Shown here: piece by piece, positions 15,288 to 28,100 of the stretch
Position numbering within the stretch: position 1 is the stretch's first letter
Layout: the number at the start of each line of letters is the position of its first letter
NCBI GenBank assembly: GCA_003991915.1
Contig: RQTK01001132.1
Span: 69,621-133,620 of the forward strand
Direction: 5' to 3'
From: Elysia chlorotica
Taxonomy: Eukaryota > Mollusca > Gastropoda > Plakobranchidae
Length of the DNA: 64,000 bases
Notes under the pieces: model-generated
What the model was told of the DNA's origin: nothing
Databases searched by the model: none
The model's input: only the letters and a program-made list of their open reading frames with translations
Program-made: the position numbers and the translations under genes

Positions 15288-18155
15288 TCAATACTTTTCA
15301 CAGTTAGCACTTGAGTATTGGGTGCATATGTCATCAGAAGTTGTCTCCTTAAAGTCCAGACCAGAGCCTGTATAAAAAAAAAAGGCAGAGGCGAACATAT
15401 GATGAAAAAGATATTAAGTTCCAATAGTAATAAGTTTGATTTCACATTATAACTATCTCATCTAGAAATGCAAGGAACATTTATGTAGCAAATGCAAATA
15501 TGTTTCAATAATAATGGAAAAAAAAGGATATGTAATCGCAACAACAATTATTTCTATTAATATAAAATTTACAGCATGAAATTTAAGTACAAATATATGC
15601 TTTTATGTTATTTTGTATAAAGACTAACTAAAGCATTCCTTATCAATTTTTTACACATGTAATGAGATGATGATATGTTTAAATGACAAAATGATTGCAG
15701 AAAGTGTTCTGAATAGGTCATTCACATTATTAAATTGACTATTACAGATATTGTCAAAAAGTGCATCTGAAATGTACAACAATTTTATAAAAGCACTGAT
15801 GTTGTTTTTTTTTTACATACGCAAATTTTATTGACAATTTGAGTATAAAAATGCAAAAACCATTATTTGTTATTGTATAATCATAAAAATTATCTTTGGT
15901 AGTTGATTTTATGTCAAAGATACATTAATACCCTTGAAATTACATTTTGCATTGTTTGAGTTGATGTGTAAGATTATTTTCTGAACAATGAAAAATAAAT
16001 TAATTTCTTACCTGTAATAATATTGTGAAGATTGCAGTAGTTGGTAGAGTAATCAAGGACAGCATACCATGTTTCAGATGAGCTAAAACCCTTTTAGAAT
16101 ATAATTAATTAAATATATTGATATTAACAGGCATCATAGAAAAGTGACAGATTCATGTGGATCAATTTGAGTCTTTATCATGGATACATCATTGTTCACT
16201 ATGTTTGTTTAGGTTGATTTGGTTTTTTTTACATTTGTATTACAAAATGGCACACAGCTGCTGGGCAGAATTTTAAAATGGAAAGATGAAGTAAAGTCCA
16301 TGCATTAAATATGTGGTTACCCTTTCATTGTCAATCTATTTTAATAAAGGAGTTTTACTGAAATAGATTATACTCATTTGTGCACATTTGTATACAAAGA
16401 TAAAAATTAATTAATGAATCAATAGTAAAGATGCATGTTATTTTTTTCTGATATTTGATTGGGAAAAGTAGAATTTTTTAAATTCATTTTGTAATAAAAT
16501 TGTCCAATATAAACATTATGCTCCATTGCTGAAAATGTTTTGGTAATGAAGTTAGTTTTTTTCTTGCTGTTATTGTTTTTGCTTCCATCACAATAAAAAA
16601 AAATCATCATATCTGAAAATTGGGCTTTGACAACATTATAATAATTTGATATAGGCCTAATGGGTGAGGGGTGAATATATCTAATGCTTACATGAATAGC
16701 ACAACCATTTCCAGCGGCTTTGAACATCATGACGAGATCATCCACGTAGTGCTTTACTGGAGTTGTATGTTTGCCCTTCAGAGTGGCTCCATCATAACTC
16801 GTCAGCTAACATAGAAATAATTTGAAAAATATTAAGTTTTCAATACATGAATATTAAAAATGGAGCAGTTGTTGTCTGTTTGTTGTTTTTGTTTTGTTTT
16901 GTTTTGGGGGGGGGGGGGTGTTGTTGTTTATTTTTTATCGTTTGTTTCTTTTTTGTTGGAATTTTTTTCAAAATCCCAAGTATAGCCTTCAATTTTGTCC
17001 ATTTCATTATGCTTTAAAAATATTTAATTTCTTCTGAAATGTACTCTGAAAAAAGTGAAAATAATCAGAAATAATGGTTGGTAGTTTGAAAAACAAAACT
17101 ATTTTTCCTACCTGTGAATAACTAATCTTGAAGAAAATATTAACTCACCCTACTTTTTGCAGATACATAGGATTTCTCGTAATCTGAAAAATATATATTG
17201 CATTCCAACAACCACATAAAGTTAAATCTATTGATAAATATGAAGTTTGTCCCATACTTTTTGTAAGAGCTTTCGAAAGCAAAAAGTTAGGGTCCTGATT
17301 ACTTTTGTCAAACAGCATTGTAAGATAGGTTGCCATGACTGCTTCCCTTGCACTTTACTTTTGCCATGACTTAGATTTTTGTTCACGCTAAGGACCAAAT
17401 TCAGCACTTTTTCAATGGTGGCCCAACATTTTAAGGGCTCCCAAAAATTAAAGTATTTTGTAGCATAAACAAAACAAAAGTTATGCTCCAGCTGTATGAA
17501 TAAAAATATTTTCTTTTGAGTTTGAGGTTTGTTTCAAAAGGCTTCGAAATCGAATTTAATGTGTAAGGCATTCATTGCTAAAATCTCACTGCATAGCGAC
17601 ATTTTTCTCCAGTTCCACAGTCAGTATTGTTCCATTTTTTCATCTGGTCTACAATTTTCTGGCCAGCTGTTTTACAATCCACTCCAACATTCCTGAAACA
17701 AATGTGAGTCATGAATTAAATTCAAATTTACATCAAGCATTTGTTACGTTTTTTTTATTCTTGTAAGGATACTGAAGGCATAATATAAACCTGTCAATTT
17801 TTAAAATGGAAAATAGAAATATATTACATGAAGTTTAAAATCAAATAAAATATTGCTAATTTTCCTCTTGCAATTGTTTTTTTTTTATAGCGGCAAGATA
17901 GTTTATGATAATCAAAGATAGAACCTTCTCAAGATCATGTTAATATTAATAGGCCTATAAAACTCTAAGAGTTATGTAGAACATGTTAAACAATCTAAAA
18001 CTGTGATACATAAATTAAATATATTTAGTTTAAAAATGTATTCTAATTGTAAAAATTGACAGGTATGGTCAAATGGGAAAATCCATTTATAAATTTGTTA
18101 TAATGTATGTAGGATGTCTGGAAAAAGTTCAATACTGTAAAAGTAATTGAAGAAT

Positions 18156-18219
<64 letters not shown>

Positions 18220-18406
18220 TAAAGATAGACAGAGGAAGTATACATATATATATATAACATTCTACATCTATATTTAGATGAATCTCTACTCTAGATCTTA
18301 AAAAGAAATATTACCAGTCCAAGTTGCATGACGCATGCCGTGGGATAGCGCATCCAAATGCCACAAAGAATGTTATGAATGTAACTAGAAATATAATGAC
18401 CTTCAT
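15288..18406 (-). CDS. Small secreted cysteine-rich protein of an uncharacterised family
   Basis: Five minus-strand exons with correct GT-AG sites and phase: 18315-18406, 17590-17692, 16692-16805, 16012-16090 and 15288-15367 (TGA at 15288). The product is 155 residues. Residues 1-20 are a clear signal peptide (MKVIIFLVTFITFFVAFGCA). The mature part has eight cysteines (27, 37, 56, 62, 100, 122, 144, 152), so up to four disulfides, and an N-glycosylation sequon at Asn52. Motifs include WNNTDCGTGEKC, a HTTPVKHYVDD segment and SETWYAVLDYSTNYCNLHN. I recall similar small secreted proteins with these motifs in fishes and invertebrates, without a known function. No Pfam-type domain name can be given with confidence. 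The gene is divergent from the downstream sugar transporter. Confidence 0.88.
18158..18216 (+). repeat. (GA)n microsatellite
   Basis: About 29 uninterrupted GA units in intron 1 of the secreted cysteine-rich protein gene, about 100 bases from its first exon. Confidence 0.95.
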
Positions 18407-19710
18407 TATAATGATAAATAAAAGAAGCTTATAATAGACCTTCTGTTTACAGCTCGATAATTGGTTTGGCGAAAAAAAATGATGTATGCCTTGTATGCCA
18501 ATCAGGAGAAATCTTGTCTATGACCGAAGTTGAAGTGAGAATGCTTTATAAACAAACTGTCACATGACTGCTGCACACATGATCAGACAAGAACGGGTCA
18601 AGGTTCTTGCATTAAATTTTAGTTATATTGTCATCCTCGAAATATTTCGTTCATCACACAGAGGTTCATCAGGGCTTATGTATGATGAAAAGAGAGGCGA
18701 CGCCCATGATACCATTGCACACCAGAAAGGTACTGGAACAGGTGCATGTGACCCCGGTCCGATACAGGTACAAGTACATCGATTTGTTCCTTTCTTCAGC
18801 GTTCCTCCCCCTTCATTTTCCCAATCTTCGTACGGCAGATTCACGTCTTGAATATGATAACCCGTGTTTTTACATTATTGTTGTTCTTCTAATACTTTTT
18901 TTACCACTTTTTTTTTCGTGTGTATTGTTGTTAGTGTGTGTGTGTGTTGGTTCTTGTTCTGTTTGTTTATTTTTTTTACCTTTTTCTTTTTGTGTGTGGG
19001 TGGGGTCGTTTGTTTGTTTGTTTTGTTTGTTTGTTTTTTTGTTGAAGTTGCTGTTCTTGTTGTTGTTGTTGTTGTTGATGTTGTTTTTGTTGTTGTTGTT
19101 GTTGTTGTTTTTGTTGTTGTTTTAGGTGCTGTTGTTGTTGGGTAAGTTGTTTTTTATGTAGTTTTTGTCGCGATGTGCTCTATGTGTGGATGTAACAAAA
19201 ACTCGTTCTAATGTTAGTCCTTCTAGTATCTGTATTATTTTATTATAAGAGATGAAAAAACTAAAGGCAATTTTTCATAACGAGTTTCATAATGATTATT
19301 TTTACAGATAACGATTACTCCCCCCCCCCCCAAATAAAAATAAATAAAACCACAACAAAACAACAACACATACCTATTAATTCTCTCTATGTTGAAAGAC
19401 AATACACAAAATTACTAGATGTTCCTTTTATGGTTAGGCTAGATTAGAAAATGCCAGTGTAAATCTAAAATGATGCTTTCGATAACATTGAAACCTGTCT
19501 AAACTTATTCCATTCATATACATAACATTTCCTATGAATGCAAAATGGTTGCTTTAACATCATTATGGTGCATTGCCTCACGTAAAGGAACCAGCATGCT
19601 CCTTCTCTGCAAGTTTTATTTATAACGGCCAGGCCTATATAGCTTTCATTTCCAGACTGCTGTTGTGGTTTGGGTCAAGGTCTCAAGGGGGCAACCACGT
19701 AGCGTTCAAG
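18407..19710. promoter_or_regulatory. Shared upstream region of two divergent genes
   Basis: About 1.3 kb separates the start codons of the secreted-protein gene (minus) and the sugar transporter (plus). It contains an imperfect (GTT)n tract at 19037-19140 and a poly-C run at 19321. Two short upstream ORFs precede the transporter: the ATG at 19565 (6 codons) and the ATG at 19596 (9 codons). A possible 5'UTR splice acceptor (ctttcatttccag) ends at 19655. No core promoter motif was assigned. Confidence 0.4.
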
Positions 19711-21117
19711 ATGGCAGAAAAATCGTTGGGAAGCGCAATGGCTCCTCGTATTATTCACTCAAAGTTCGAGGGATCTCCACTTAAACTTGTTTCTATTTCA
19801 TTATGTGCGTTGGCGGGAGCTTTTAACTTTGGTATAGCCATTGGTTATAGTTCTTCTTCCATCCCAAGCATGATATATAGAGGCGTCCTGAACGAAAAAG
19901 AAGGAAGTTGGTTTGGATCTTTGCTCGCCATCGGGGCACTTGTAGGTGGACCTTTAGGAGGATGGTGCATCGAAAAATTTGGCCGTAAAATCACCATTGC
20001 ATTTCTATCAATACCTTTCTCAGCCGGATTTTTTATCTTATCGTCTGCAACAGAAACGTTCCATTGTTTCCTGGGCCGTTTTCTCACTGGAGTTGGGAGT
20101 GGTATGGTAACAGTGTGTGTACCAATTTACATTGCTGAAATATCAACAACTTCAATGAGAGGCATACTAGGAGCCAGTGTTCAGCTGATGATAACCATAG
20201 GTATTGCCATAACATATATATTAGGAGTGTTTTTGGAATGGAGATTGCTCTCTACAGTATGTGTCGTACCTTGTGTGATTGGAGGAGTTTTGACATATTT
20301 TATACCTGAGACCCCCAGATGGTTGTTAATGAAAAATAGGAAGACGGAGGCAATCAAGGCTCTCCAGGCTCTTAGGGATCCCCATGCAAACGTTCAAGAG
20401 GAATGCAAGGAACTAGAGGATGGCGCAGATCCAGAGGAAAATGTTTCTCTTACGGAAATACTTGGAAAACGAGAATTGTATTACCCCCTCTTTGTTTGTA
20501 CTTGCATCATGATTTTACAGCAATTGAGTGGAATCAATCCAGTCATGTTCTTCACTGTTTCGATATTTGAACCAGCAGTTGGAGAATTTGCTTATGTGGC
20601 CTCAGTGATCATTGGAATTGTTCAAGTTTTAGCTACAATTGCATCTGTATTTTTGATGGACAGAATGGGACGTCGGAAACTTCTTCACTTTGGTGGATTG
20701 ATAATGGCAGTAACCTTGTTTCTCTTTGGTTTATATTACAAATTGTCTGCATCAGGCATGATTACAGGTGTTTTGAAGAAATGGTTTCCAGTGTTTTGTT
20801 TAATGGTCTACATCATAGGATTTTCTTTGGGTTGGGGACCTATTCCAATGCTTATCATGTCTGAAACAATACCTAAAAGATGCAAAGGTGTTGCTGGATC
20901 TGTTGCAATCTTTGCTTCTTGGGGATCAGCTTTTTTGGTGACAAGTCAATTCAGTGTCATGCAAGAAATGTTAGGTGATTCTGGAATTTTTTATTTTTTC
21001 AGTTTTTGTTGCGTAATTGCCATTTGGTTTGTTGCCAAATATGTTCCAGAGACAAAAGGCAAATCTCTGGAAGATATTGAACTTTATTTTGCTGGGAAAT
21101 CTACTTTTTTAGTTTAA
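19711..21117 (+). CDS. Facilitative sugar transporter, SLC2/Tret1-like, intronless
   Basis: A single uninterrupted reading frame of 468 residues, the normal length for a GLUT8/Tret1-type transporter. The ATG at 19711 is the first in frame and has a good context (AAGATGG). It is a twelve-helix major facilitator with the family signatures in order: GGWCIEKFGRK in loop 2-3 (83-93), PETPRW after helix 6 (199-204), QQLSGIN in helix 7 (270-276), DRMGRR in loop 8-9 (317-322), GWGPIP in helix 10 (374-379) and PETKG at the C-terminus (446-450). It should move hexose or trehalose across a membrane by facilitated diffusion; the substrate cannot be read from the sequence. Every other gene here has introns, so this may be a retrocopy, yet the frame is intact and the motifs are conserved, so it looks functional. 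Confidence 0.93.
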   Translation: MAEKSLGSAMAPRIIHSKFEGSPLKLVSISLCALAGAFNFGIAIGYSSSSIPSMIYRGVLNEKEGSWFGSLLAIGALVGGPLGGWCIEKFGRKITIAFLSIPFSAGFFILSSATETFHCFLGRFLTGVGSGMVTVCVPIYIAEISTTSMRGILGASVQLMITIGIAITYILGVFLEWRLLSTVCVVPCVIGGVLTYFIPETPRWLLMKNRKTEAIKALQALRDPHANVQEECKELEDGADPEENVSLTEILGKRELYYPLFVCTCIMILQQLSGINPVMFFTVSIFEPAVGEFAYVASVIIGIVQVLATIASVFLMDRMGRRKLLHFGGLIMAVTLFLFGLYYKLSASGMITGVLKKWFPVFCLMVYIIGFSLGWGPIPMLIMSETIPKRCKGVAGSVAIFASWGSAFLVTSQFSVMQEMLGDSGIFYFFSFCCVIAIWFVAKYVPETKGKSLEDIELYFAGKSTFLV

Positions 21118-21416
21118 ATTTTAACATCATGCGCATCGAGGGTTTTTTTTTCTAACTTGAGTAAAGGCCATTTCTTAGGCCAACATTTTGTCTTATTGTG
21201 AGGCAACCAGAGTGAATCAGGCAGAAGTCAGAAATTTGACTTTTGGAGTTATTCATAATAATAGAATGTTGAAAAACATCAAATGCATTTGAGAGGTTAA
21301 AAAGATTATTACTTAACCATTTCTAGAACCAGAGAAACTGAGAGATACATATTCAACTAAATTTAAAAATGAAAAAAGTAAATAGTATTTTTTAAATGTT
21401 TAAGAGGGTTATATCT

Positions 21417-21904
21417 TAAAATCTATACATATGATGTACTAGCAACTTGTGCCAAATTCACTCTGGTTGCATCACTATTTTTATTTTTACATTGTATTAC
21501 ACAAGAGGTATTGGCTGGGTGTTACTGCATTGGTAATTGTTAAATATTTTACAGATTCTTTTAGAGGTACATGTGCATGGTATTTTTATTTCTTATTGTA
21601 CATGTAGTTATGATGTGGTGGAAAGCAAAACCAAATTACAGTATAAGTGGAGGATGTTTTTAAAATCTATACATATGATGTACTAGCAACTTGTGCCAAA
21701 TTCACTCTGGTTGCATCACTATTTTTATTTTTACATTGTATTACACAAGAGGTATTGGCTGGGTGTTACTGCATTGGTAATTGTTAAATATTTTACAGAT
21801 TCTTTTAGAGGTACATGTGCATGGTATTTTTATTTATTATTGTACATGTAGTTATGATGTGGTGGAAAGCAAAACCAAATTACAGTATAAGTGGAGGATG
21901 TTTG
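21417..21904 (+). repeat. 244-bp tandem duplication in the transporter 3'UTR
   Basis: Unit 1 (21417-21660) and unit 2 (21661-21904) are almost identical; the one difference I saw is ttcttattg against ttattattg. Such identity in untranslated sequence implies a recent duplication or an assembly error. Confidence 0.9.
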
Positions 21905-22093
21905 AATACTTGGAATATTATAATTTATTGTTTTAAAGTTCCTTACATCAACAGCATTGTAATGTTTAATTTATTTTTTCTTATAAAATAAAATGGACAG
22001 GCTGTTTTAGTTGGTTGTAAACTTCATGCTTGACAAATAGAAATTTAGTTCTTGCGTGCTTTGATTTGTCTGACTTTTTTGTTTTGGTTGGGC

Positions 22094-22099
22094 AATAAA
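22094..22099 (+). terminator. Poly(A) signal of the sugar transporter
   Basis: AATAAA followed by a T-rich stretch, about 980 bases after the stop codon. An earlier AATAAA lies near 21987. Confidence 0.5.
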
Positions 22100-22129
22100 G
22101 GGTATTTTATCCTACAATGGATTGACTGA

Positions 22130-25100
22130 CTTATTTCGCTTAGAAAAATGGTGGCCCCTCTTCGCTGCATATCAGTGCGCAAGTTCGCCGTGTCTGTGGA
22201 TCGGAGAGGGTGGGTGGTATGAAAGGGGGGGCAGGAACTACCGATTCTGAGTCCAGCGCAATAGATAAGAAATAGGAAAATAATGACACTGGTGCTCCAT
22301 GGAAACTTTTATTAACTGTTAAATGGCGATTTTTATAAGCATTATTATTATTTTTATTATTATTATTTTTTGGACAATGTGCACTGAAATATGCACAGTC
22401 AGTTGCACCAGGTGGAAGTGTTAGGTTGACTGCTAAATAAAGTAACCACACAAAAAAAAGAAACAAAACAAGACAAAACAAAAAAAATGAAATTTCCCCC
22501 ATGAGATCCACTGCTTGATCTAGCTGTAACAACAATGTTTTGAAGTTGCTTCTTTTTAAAGTTATGATTGATTAAATACATAGATGTGCTCATCATGTAA
22601 CATTGTTTTGTAACATTATAGGCATAGGCTAGGCCTAGCGCATCGTGCCTTAGCGCATCACAGGTGTTTTTTCAGCCCCCCTTTTCCTCTCCCGAGTAAC
22701 ATTCAAGTTCCGACGTGCTGTGACGTCACTGAGCTATCTAGTGCTATTAATAGAAATATGTGTCTCAGAGTTATTTTATACAAAAAGACCAAAGATACTC
22801 TGCTTCTTTTATAGTTTGCCTGTTAAAATATTTCCAATCAAAGCTGCAAAATGATTTGCCTATTTTAATAGCTGTCAACATAAGGCATTCATGTAAAGAA
22901 CAGCAATGGAAGATATGAAATTTAAACTACATTTATGGAAGTCTAAGAGTCTACAAAAAAGAACTGTATGGTGCCAGGAGTTTGTACATTTGTACTTTAA
23001 AAACTAAGATTCTTCATTCTGCTTCTAGTTAGAGCTAGGATTTGTACATTTCAAAAGGATGTCTGTATTATTCAACTAATGTGACTGATAGCTTGGAACT
23101 TTAGCTAGGGATGCATATGCCAGCAAAAAAATTTACGATAGCAGTAATAATTATATGCTACTTTTTTTTAATTAGCTAAATATTTTTAGCTTTACTTTAC
23201 TCAAACTCAAACGAAATCATTTATATATTAGATGTAAGGTGGTTTAAGTTTTGAAAGTGGCACTGTCGCTAAAGTGTATGATTTAAAAATTTCATTTCTT
23301 TTGGAAAATAAGGCTGGAATAGTCAAATTTCTCAAAATTCAAACCAAAAACCACTACAAACAGAACATTTGGCAGCCCTGTGATGTTCAGCAATGTGATC
23401 CTATTTTGTCTAGTGACCAATTTTCATTCTAATTCTAAAACCATTTATTTATCTCTAAGAAACCTGCGTATTACAAATAGTCAGAAAGATGAAGTGTCGT
23501 ACACCTTTGAATGTGCCATACATCAAAATAATCCTGTGATCAGACTCTTCTAAAGTTCTATACATTCTTATTTTATTTCTCAACTTGAGAGACAATGTTA
23601 TATATAAATAACACAGACAATCAGTGTTTACAAACATAACGTTAGAATTATTAACTTTTCTCTTGTCCATAGTATGAAATGAGGAAAAAAAAAAATTCGG
23701 AATGCCTTACAAATCCATAATATAACTAAACAAAAAGAAAAGATTTTACCCTATTCTTGTCTCAAGGTAAATTTTTTAAGTGAATTCTTGGAGGTACTGC
23801 ACAAAGCCACAAAATGCAACTGTATATCCTCTTGTCCTTTTGACTACTTCTTTTCAACCACTTAATAGCATCAGCTAGAAATCTGTACTAATAACATGCC
23901 ATGTTGCCCATTGCTGGTTTCACACCTTTTATATTTTTAACCTCAGGTTAGTCTGAATCTCATATTCCTTATTCTTAGTCGCTTTCCAAGTATCCCAAAG
24001 ATGAATGATCTGATTCTGAATGATCGTTGAAATTTAATAAAATTCTGAATCTCTTAAGTTAGGAAGTTACCCTTTCTTTATGAGTTTCAACATGTATTGA
24101 GATATGTTTTATGTTCCAAACTGTACAGTGGTCTTTAAAGTTTATAAACTTGCTTTTGAATTTGATAGACTTAGACCCTATTTGACATTTAAAAAGTGAG
24201 CAAGAATTACCTGTTGTATGATTTTATGATGCTTTCATTATATTTCCAACCATGGCTTCATTCCACTTTTTTTTTTTTTTTAAGTATGTATGGTTACTTT
24301 AAATGTGTGGAAATCTGTGATACTGATTGAAAGTGTCAAGGGAGCCTTAAAAGGTGCAAAAAGGAATTCATTTATATTTATATAAATCCATCTGCTTGTG
24401 TGTTGTTGCTTTAATAAAAAAATGTTGATAGATCATCTTCACGTTTAAAAATGTATATTGCTTAAAATAGTGTACACCAGTTTGATGTGTTATACTTGTT
24501 CCCTTTAACATAAATGTTATAAATTATAACTTAGATTCTAAACCAGTATCACAGATATGATGGAACTAAATCTGACTTTGAGAGTAAAGATTATGTGAGG
24601 ATTGAGTTTTATACACTGTAAAGTATATTTCATTAACCTTTTTGCATCACACAATTTTAAGCCTATTCGTTGCGTGCACATTACATGTATTTTGAAACAT
24701 TTTGAAAGGTGAAAGCTTTGATATTTAATATTTTGTAATGGGAGGTGTGCAGATCAATACAAAAAAATGTTAGCAGAAGAGGGTATCATAACTATCATAG
24801 TATCAACCTGCACAGCAACAAAAAATGTGTGAGGTATGATGGGAAAAGTTGAAGGTCTTTAATTTTAAAGCTGATCCTTTATTCCTTGATTTTGAGCTCA
24901 GTGTACTGTAAGCAAAATATTTGTGTGTGGCGATAATACTTAAGTACCTTCTCCTGACTTTCATCTAGCATGTAGGAAATAAATGTATATAATATATACG
25001 TATACATATATTCTATTGAATATGACACACACATGAGATTCATTTGCATATCAGATCATGAATGGGCTTGAGTGAAGCATCATGAGGGAAAGGGAATATA

Positions 25101-28100
25101 TCAGATCATGAATGAGCTTGGGTGAAGCATCATAAGGGCAAGGGAATAAGCATTTTTCCAAAAGCAAGTAGTTTGTTCAACTAAATCTTTTTGAAACTCT
25201 CTAGTTGCAAAATGAGGAGAATAATTTTCTTTTCTTGAAATCTTATAGTGTTGCCATGTATTACTCTGATGCATAGTGTATATTTTTGCTTCTGAACCTT
25301 TATTACTACCACAGCTCAGTTGCATATGCAATAAGTCGCATGTGATTGCATGTTGTTTTTTTCCTGTCCTGTAAGCATAATCTTTTTTTTTTTTTTTTTA
25401 TGCAGAGATACATCTGCCTACCACATGCATTTTCATGCAATGCCTAGTAATGATGTTTATTAACTTTACTGTGGTCATTTTTCATATGTATTGAATGTTT
25501 AAAGTTATGAAATTCTCTCTGCAGAGATACATTTGTACATATATAAATATGGGTTGCAATTAAAATGCCAGTTCATTTGCATAATGCATTGTAAACTTTT
25601 GTCCTTGGCTTTTGTATGGCACAAATCATTGTTGAATTACCAACTAAAATGGTGTGAAGATAGATTAAAGTGCCTTTCACCTTTTTAATGGAAGCCATAT
25701 TGGTCCATCTAATTTGCAATTGCATTGATACTGACTTTCATATGTATGTAAGAAATCTAAAATCCACAGGGATGCCGATTTTCCGTACATTTATAGATTT
25801 TCAGCAAGGAGAAGAATTGGTAGATCATAGCTTTGTCAAAGGGGTATGTTATGGATTTCAATATTAAAAGGTGATTTGTGCAAAAAGTTTCAGTAAAAGT
25901 AAAAAAATATTGATACAGTTGAAATCACTGGATTTAGAGCTAGACTAGAAATTTTTTCTTTCACTCAGACACTGAGGGGGGTATATTATAACATAGAAGT
26001 TTTACAGTACTGTCTGAAATTTAGAAAACCAAATTATGCAGTAGTTGCTTTTGACAAGCGGCTTGAAATTGAACATAGAAAATGAAAGTTTAGATCGAGC
26101 ACCCAGTCTTAATGAGTCAGCTGTGTAAATGTTGGGCTTTTTTTTTTTTTTTACAAAAATTAAAACAATATCATGGGTGCTTGTGTGTTTGTTTTTTACT
26201 CTCACATAATTTTCAAAAGATTTTAATTCTACTACCTCCTCACAGAAATTGAAATTTTACTGTCTAATCATATTTGGATGTATCATGCAATGCAGCATGT
26301 TAGCTGTATTGATTCATTCAATGTACAACAGTATTATTCATATTTTTGGCTTGCAATCAGTTTATGTGTTAAAAATGTAAAATAACACCTCTATAATGGT
26401 GTATTTGAATTACACAATTTAATAAGTTGGTATTTGATTATGCAATTGCAATACATGGTGTGCCAGGTAACCATTTATAAGTAATATTGAAATATCTTTG
26501 CACTTTCCTAAAATCAACAACTTATTCAACATTCCTGTTCTTTGGATATGTATGACTTCACAAATGATTTCATTTTAATTGCAACTCTGTCACTAACCAG
26601 ATTGTTTCTTAAAATTAAATATGACACACAGTGTATTTTTGATTCCTGAATTCATGTTTTATTAATATAAGTATCACATTTTCAGATTGTTCATAGTCAT
26701 TAAATGATTATTGGCAATATTATTCCAAGTAATAGTTTATTTTATGGGTTTCATGATAATAGCTTATTTTATGGTATTTTATGGGTCTCATGATAAGAGG
26801 GAATTGATACCAATACACAAAAGTTTTAAACAATTGATTCATGCTTAATATTATTATGATTTACAGCAATGCTACCAATACTAACTAACATACTGCTGAC
26901 AAGCCCCTGGGGAACAATTATTGATTGATATGTTGACAACTTCGGTTACTACATATTGTATTTTCTATATCAACTTGAATAAAGTTTCATCTCCTTGGGA
27001 AATGCATTTGAATGGTTCTTTTTTTTAAGTTATGCCAGTTTTTTTATTAGCCTTAATTTTGTCCACATTGTGAGTCAATTTCTATGCAATGTTGCTGTAC
27101 CAACACATATTGGTAGTAGTGCTACTACAGGTACAGTTTATTGAATATTAAAATATTTCAATATATTAGAGAGTAACATTTGATGATATGCCCTCAGAGG
27201 CTTGGAACTTTTAGGTACATTAAAGCACCAACATACTTACAACACTGCTTTAGAACTAATACTAATACTGTGCGTATTTTGTTTCCAACCCTATCTTGTG
27301 TCTCAGATAAAATTTATTGAACAGAAAAGACGCACATGTACTAGTAGTGACCAAACTTAAAAATTAGCATTATTCATATAAAGTATAAGCCTTGCCATTT
27401 TTGCATAGACCTGTAAATGTAATAGTTTCGTGTTTGGAAACTGGCTTTCGCTTTAGTTAATGATTGACACCTGTCAAAGCTTATAATTTATATAGAGCCC
27501 TTCAAACTGAAAAATGTACTATCCCCATTTTCTTTTAGCAAAAATTTATTTTAAAAGTATGAATTCAGAAAGTAAATGTTTTTTTTTTACCAGTGTTATC
27601 AGTTTGTCTTAATTGGGATAATATTCTTGAACAAAGCTCATTCGAGGAAATGAAAGGCATTTGGCTGTCTTGCAAAAAGTTTTGATCTCAATTTGCAACT
27701 TTGTGCAATTTCCAGAATTTTTAGGTAAATTTTTGCAACCTTTATGGAAAATATGATGATTTCCTTGAATTTTCACCTAAACAAAGGCAGGCAAAAGGTC
27801 ACCCAGACAACTGTAGAAAGTCTTCAGTTAGGTCAAAACATTTTGTAATTGTATTTGAGCCTTTCAATCCAAAAGAAACATTCCTTTGGACTTGGAGAGG
27901 TATCAGACCACTGCATATTGAGACTTTTTAAAAGGACCAGTTTTACTGTCTTAATCTTACTAGGAAAAATGGAAACATTCGTGAAATTGGTTCTAAAGAA
28001 ATGGAATGATCATATAAAAAAGGGTATAGGATTAGGAATGAGAATGGGCGGGACCAAAAATGTGCCTCTAATGGCAAAGACCTATTAACTTAAATCTCTG

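Noticed and set aside
19573..19710. N-terminal extension of the sugar transporter
   Set aside because: The 46 extra codons begin at TTG, contain no ATG, and lack the character of a transporter N-terminus. The ATG at 19711 has a good context.
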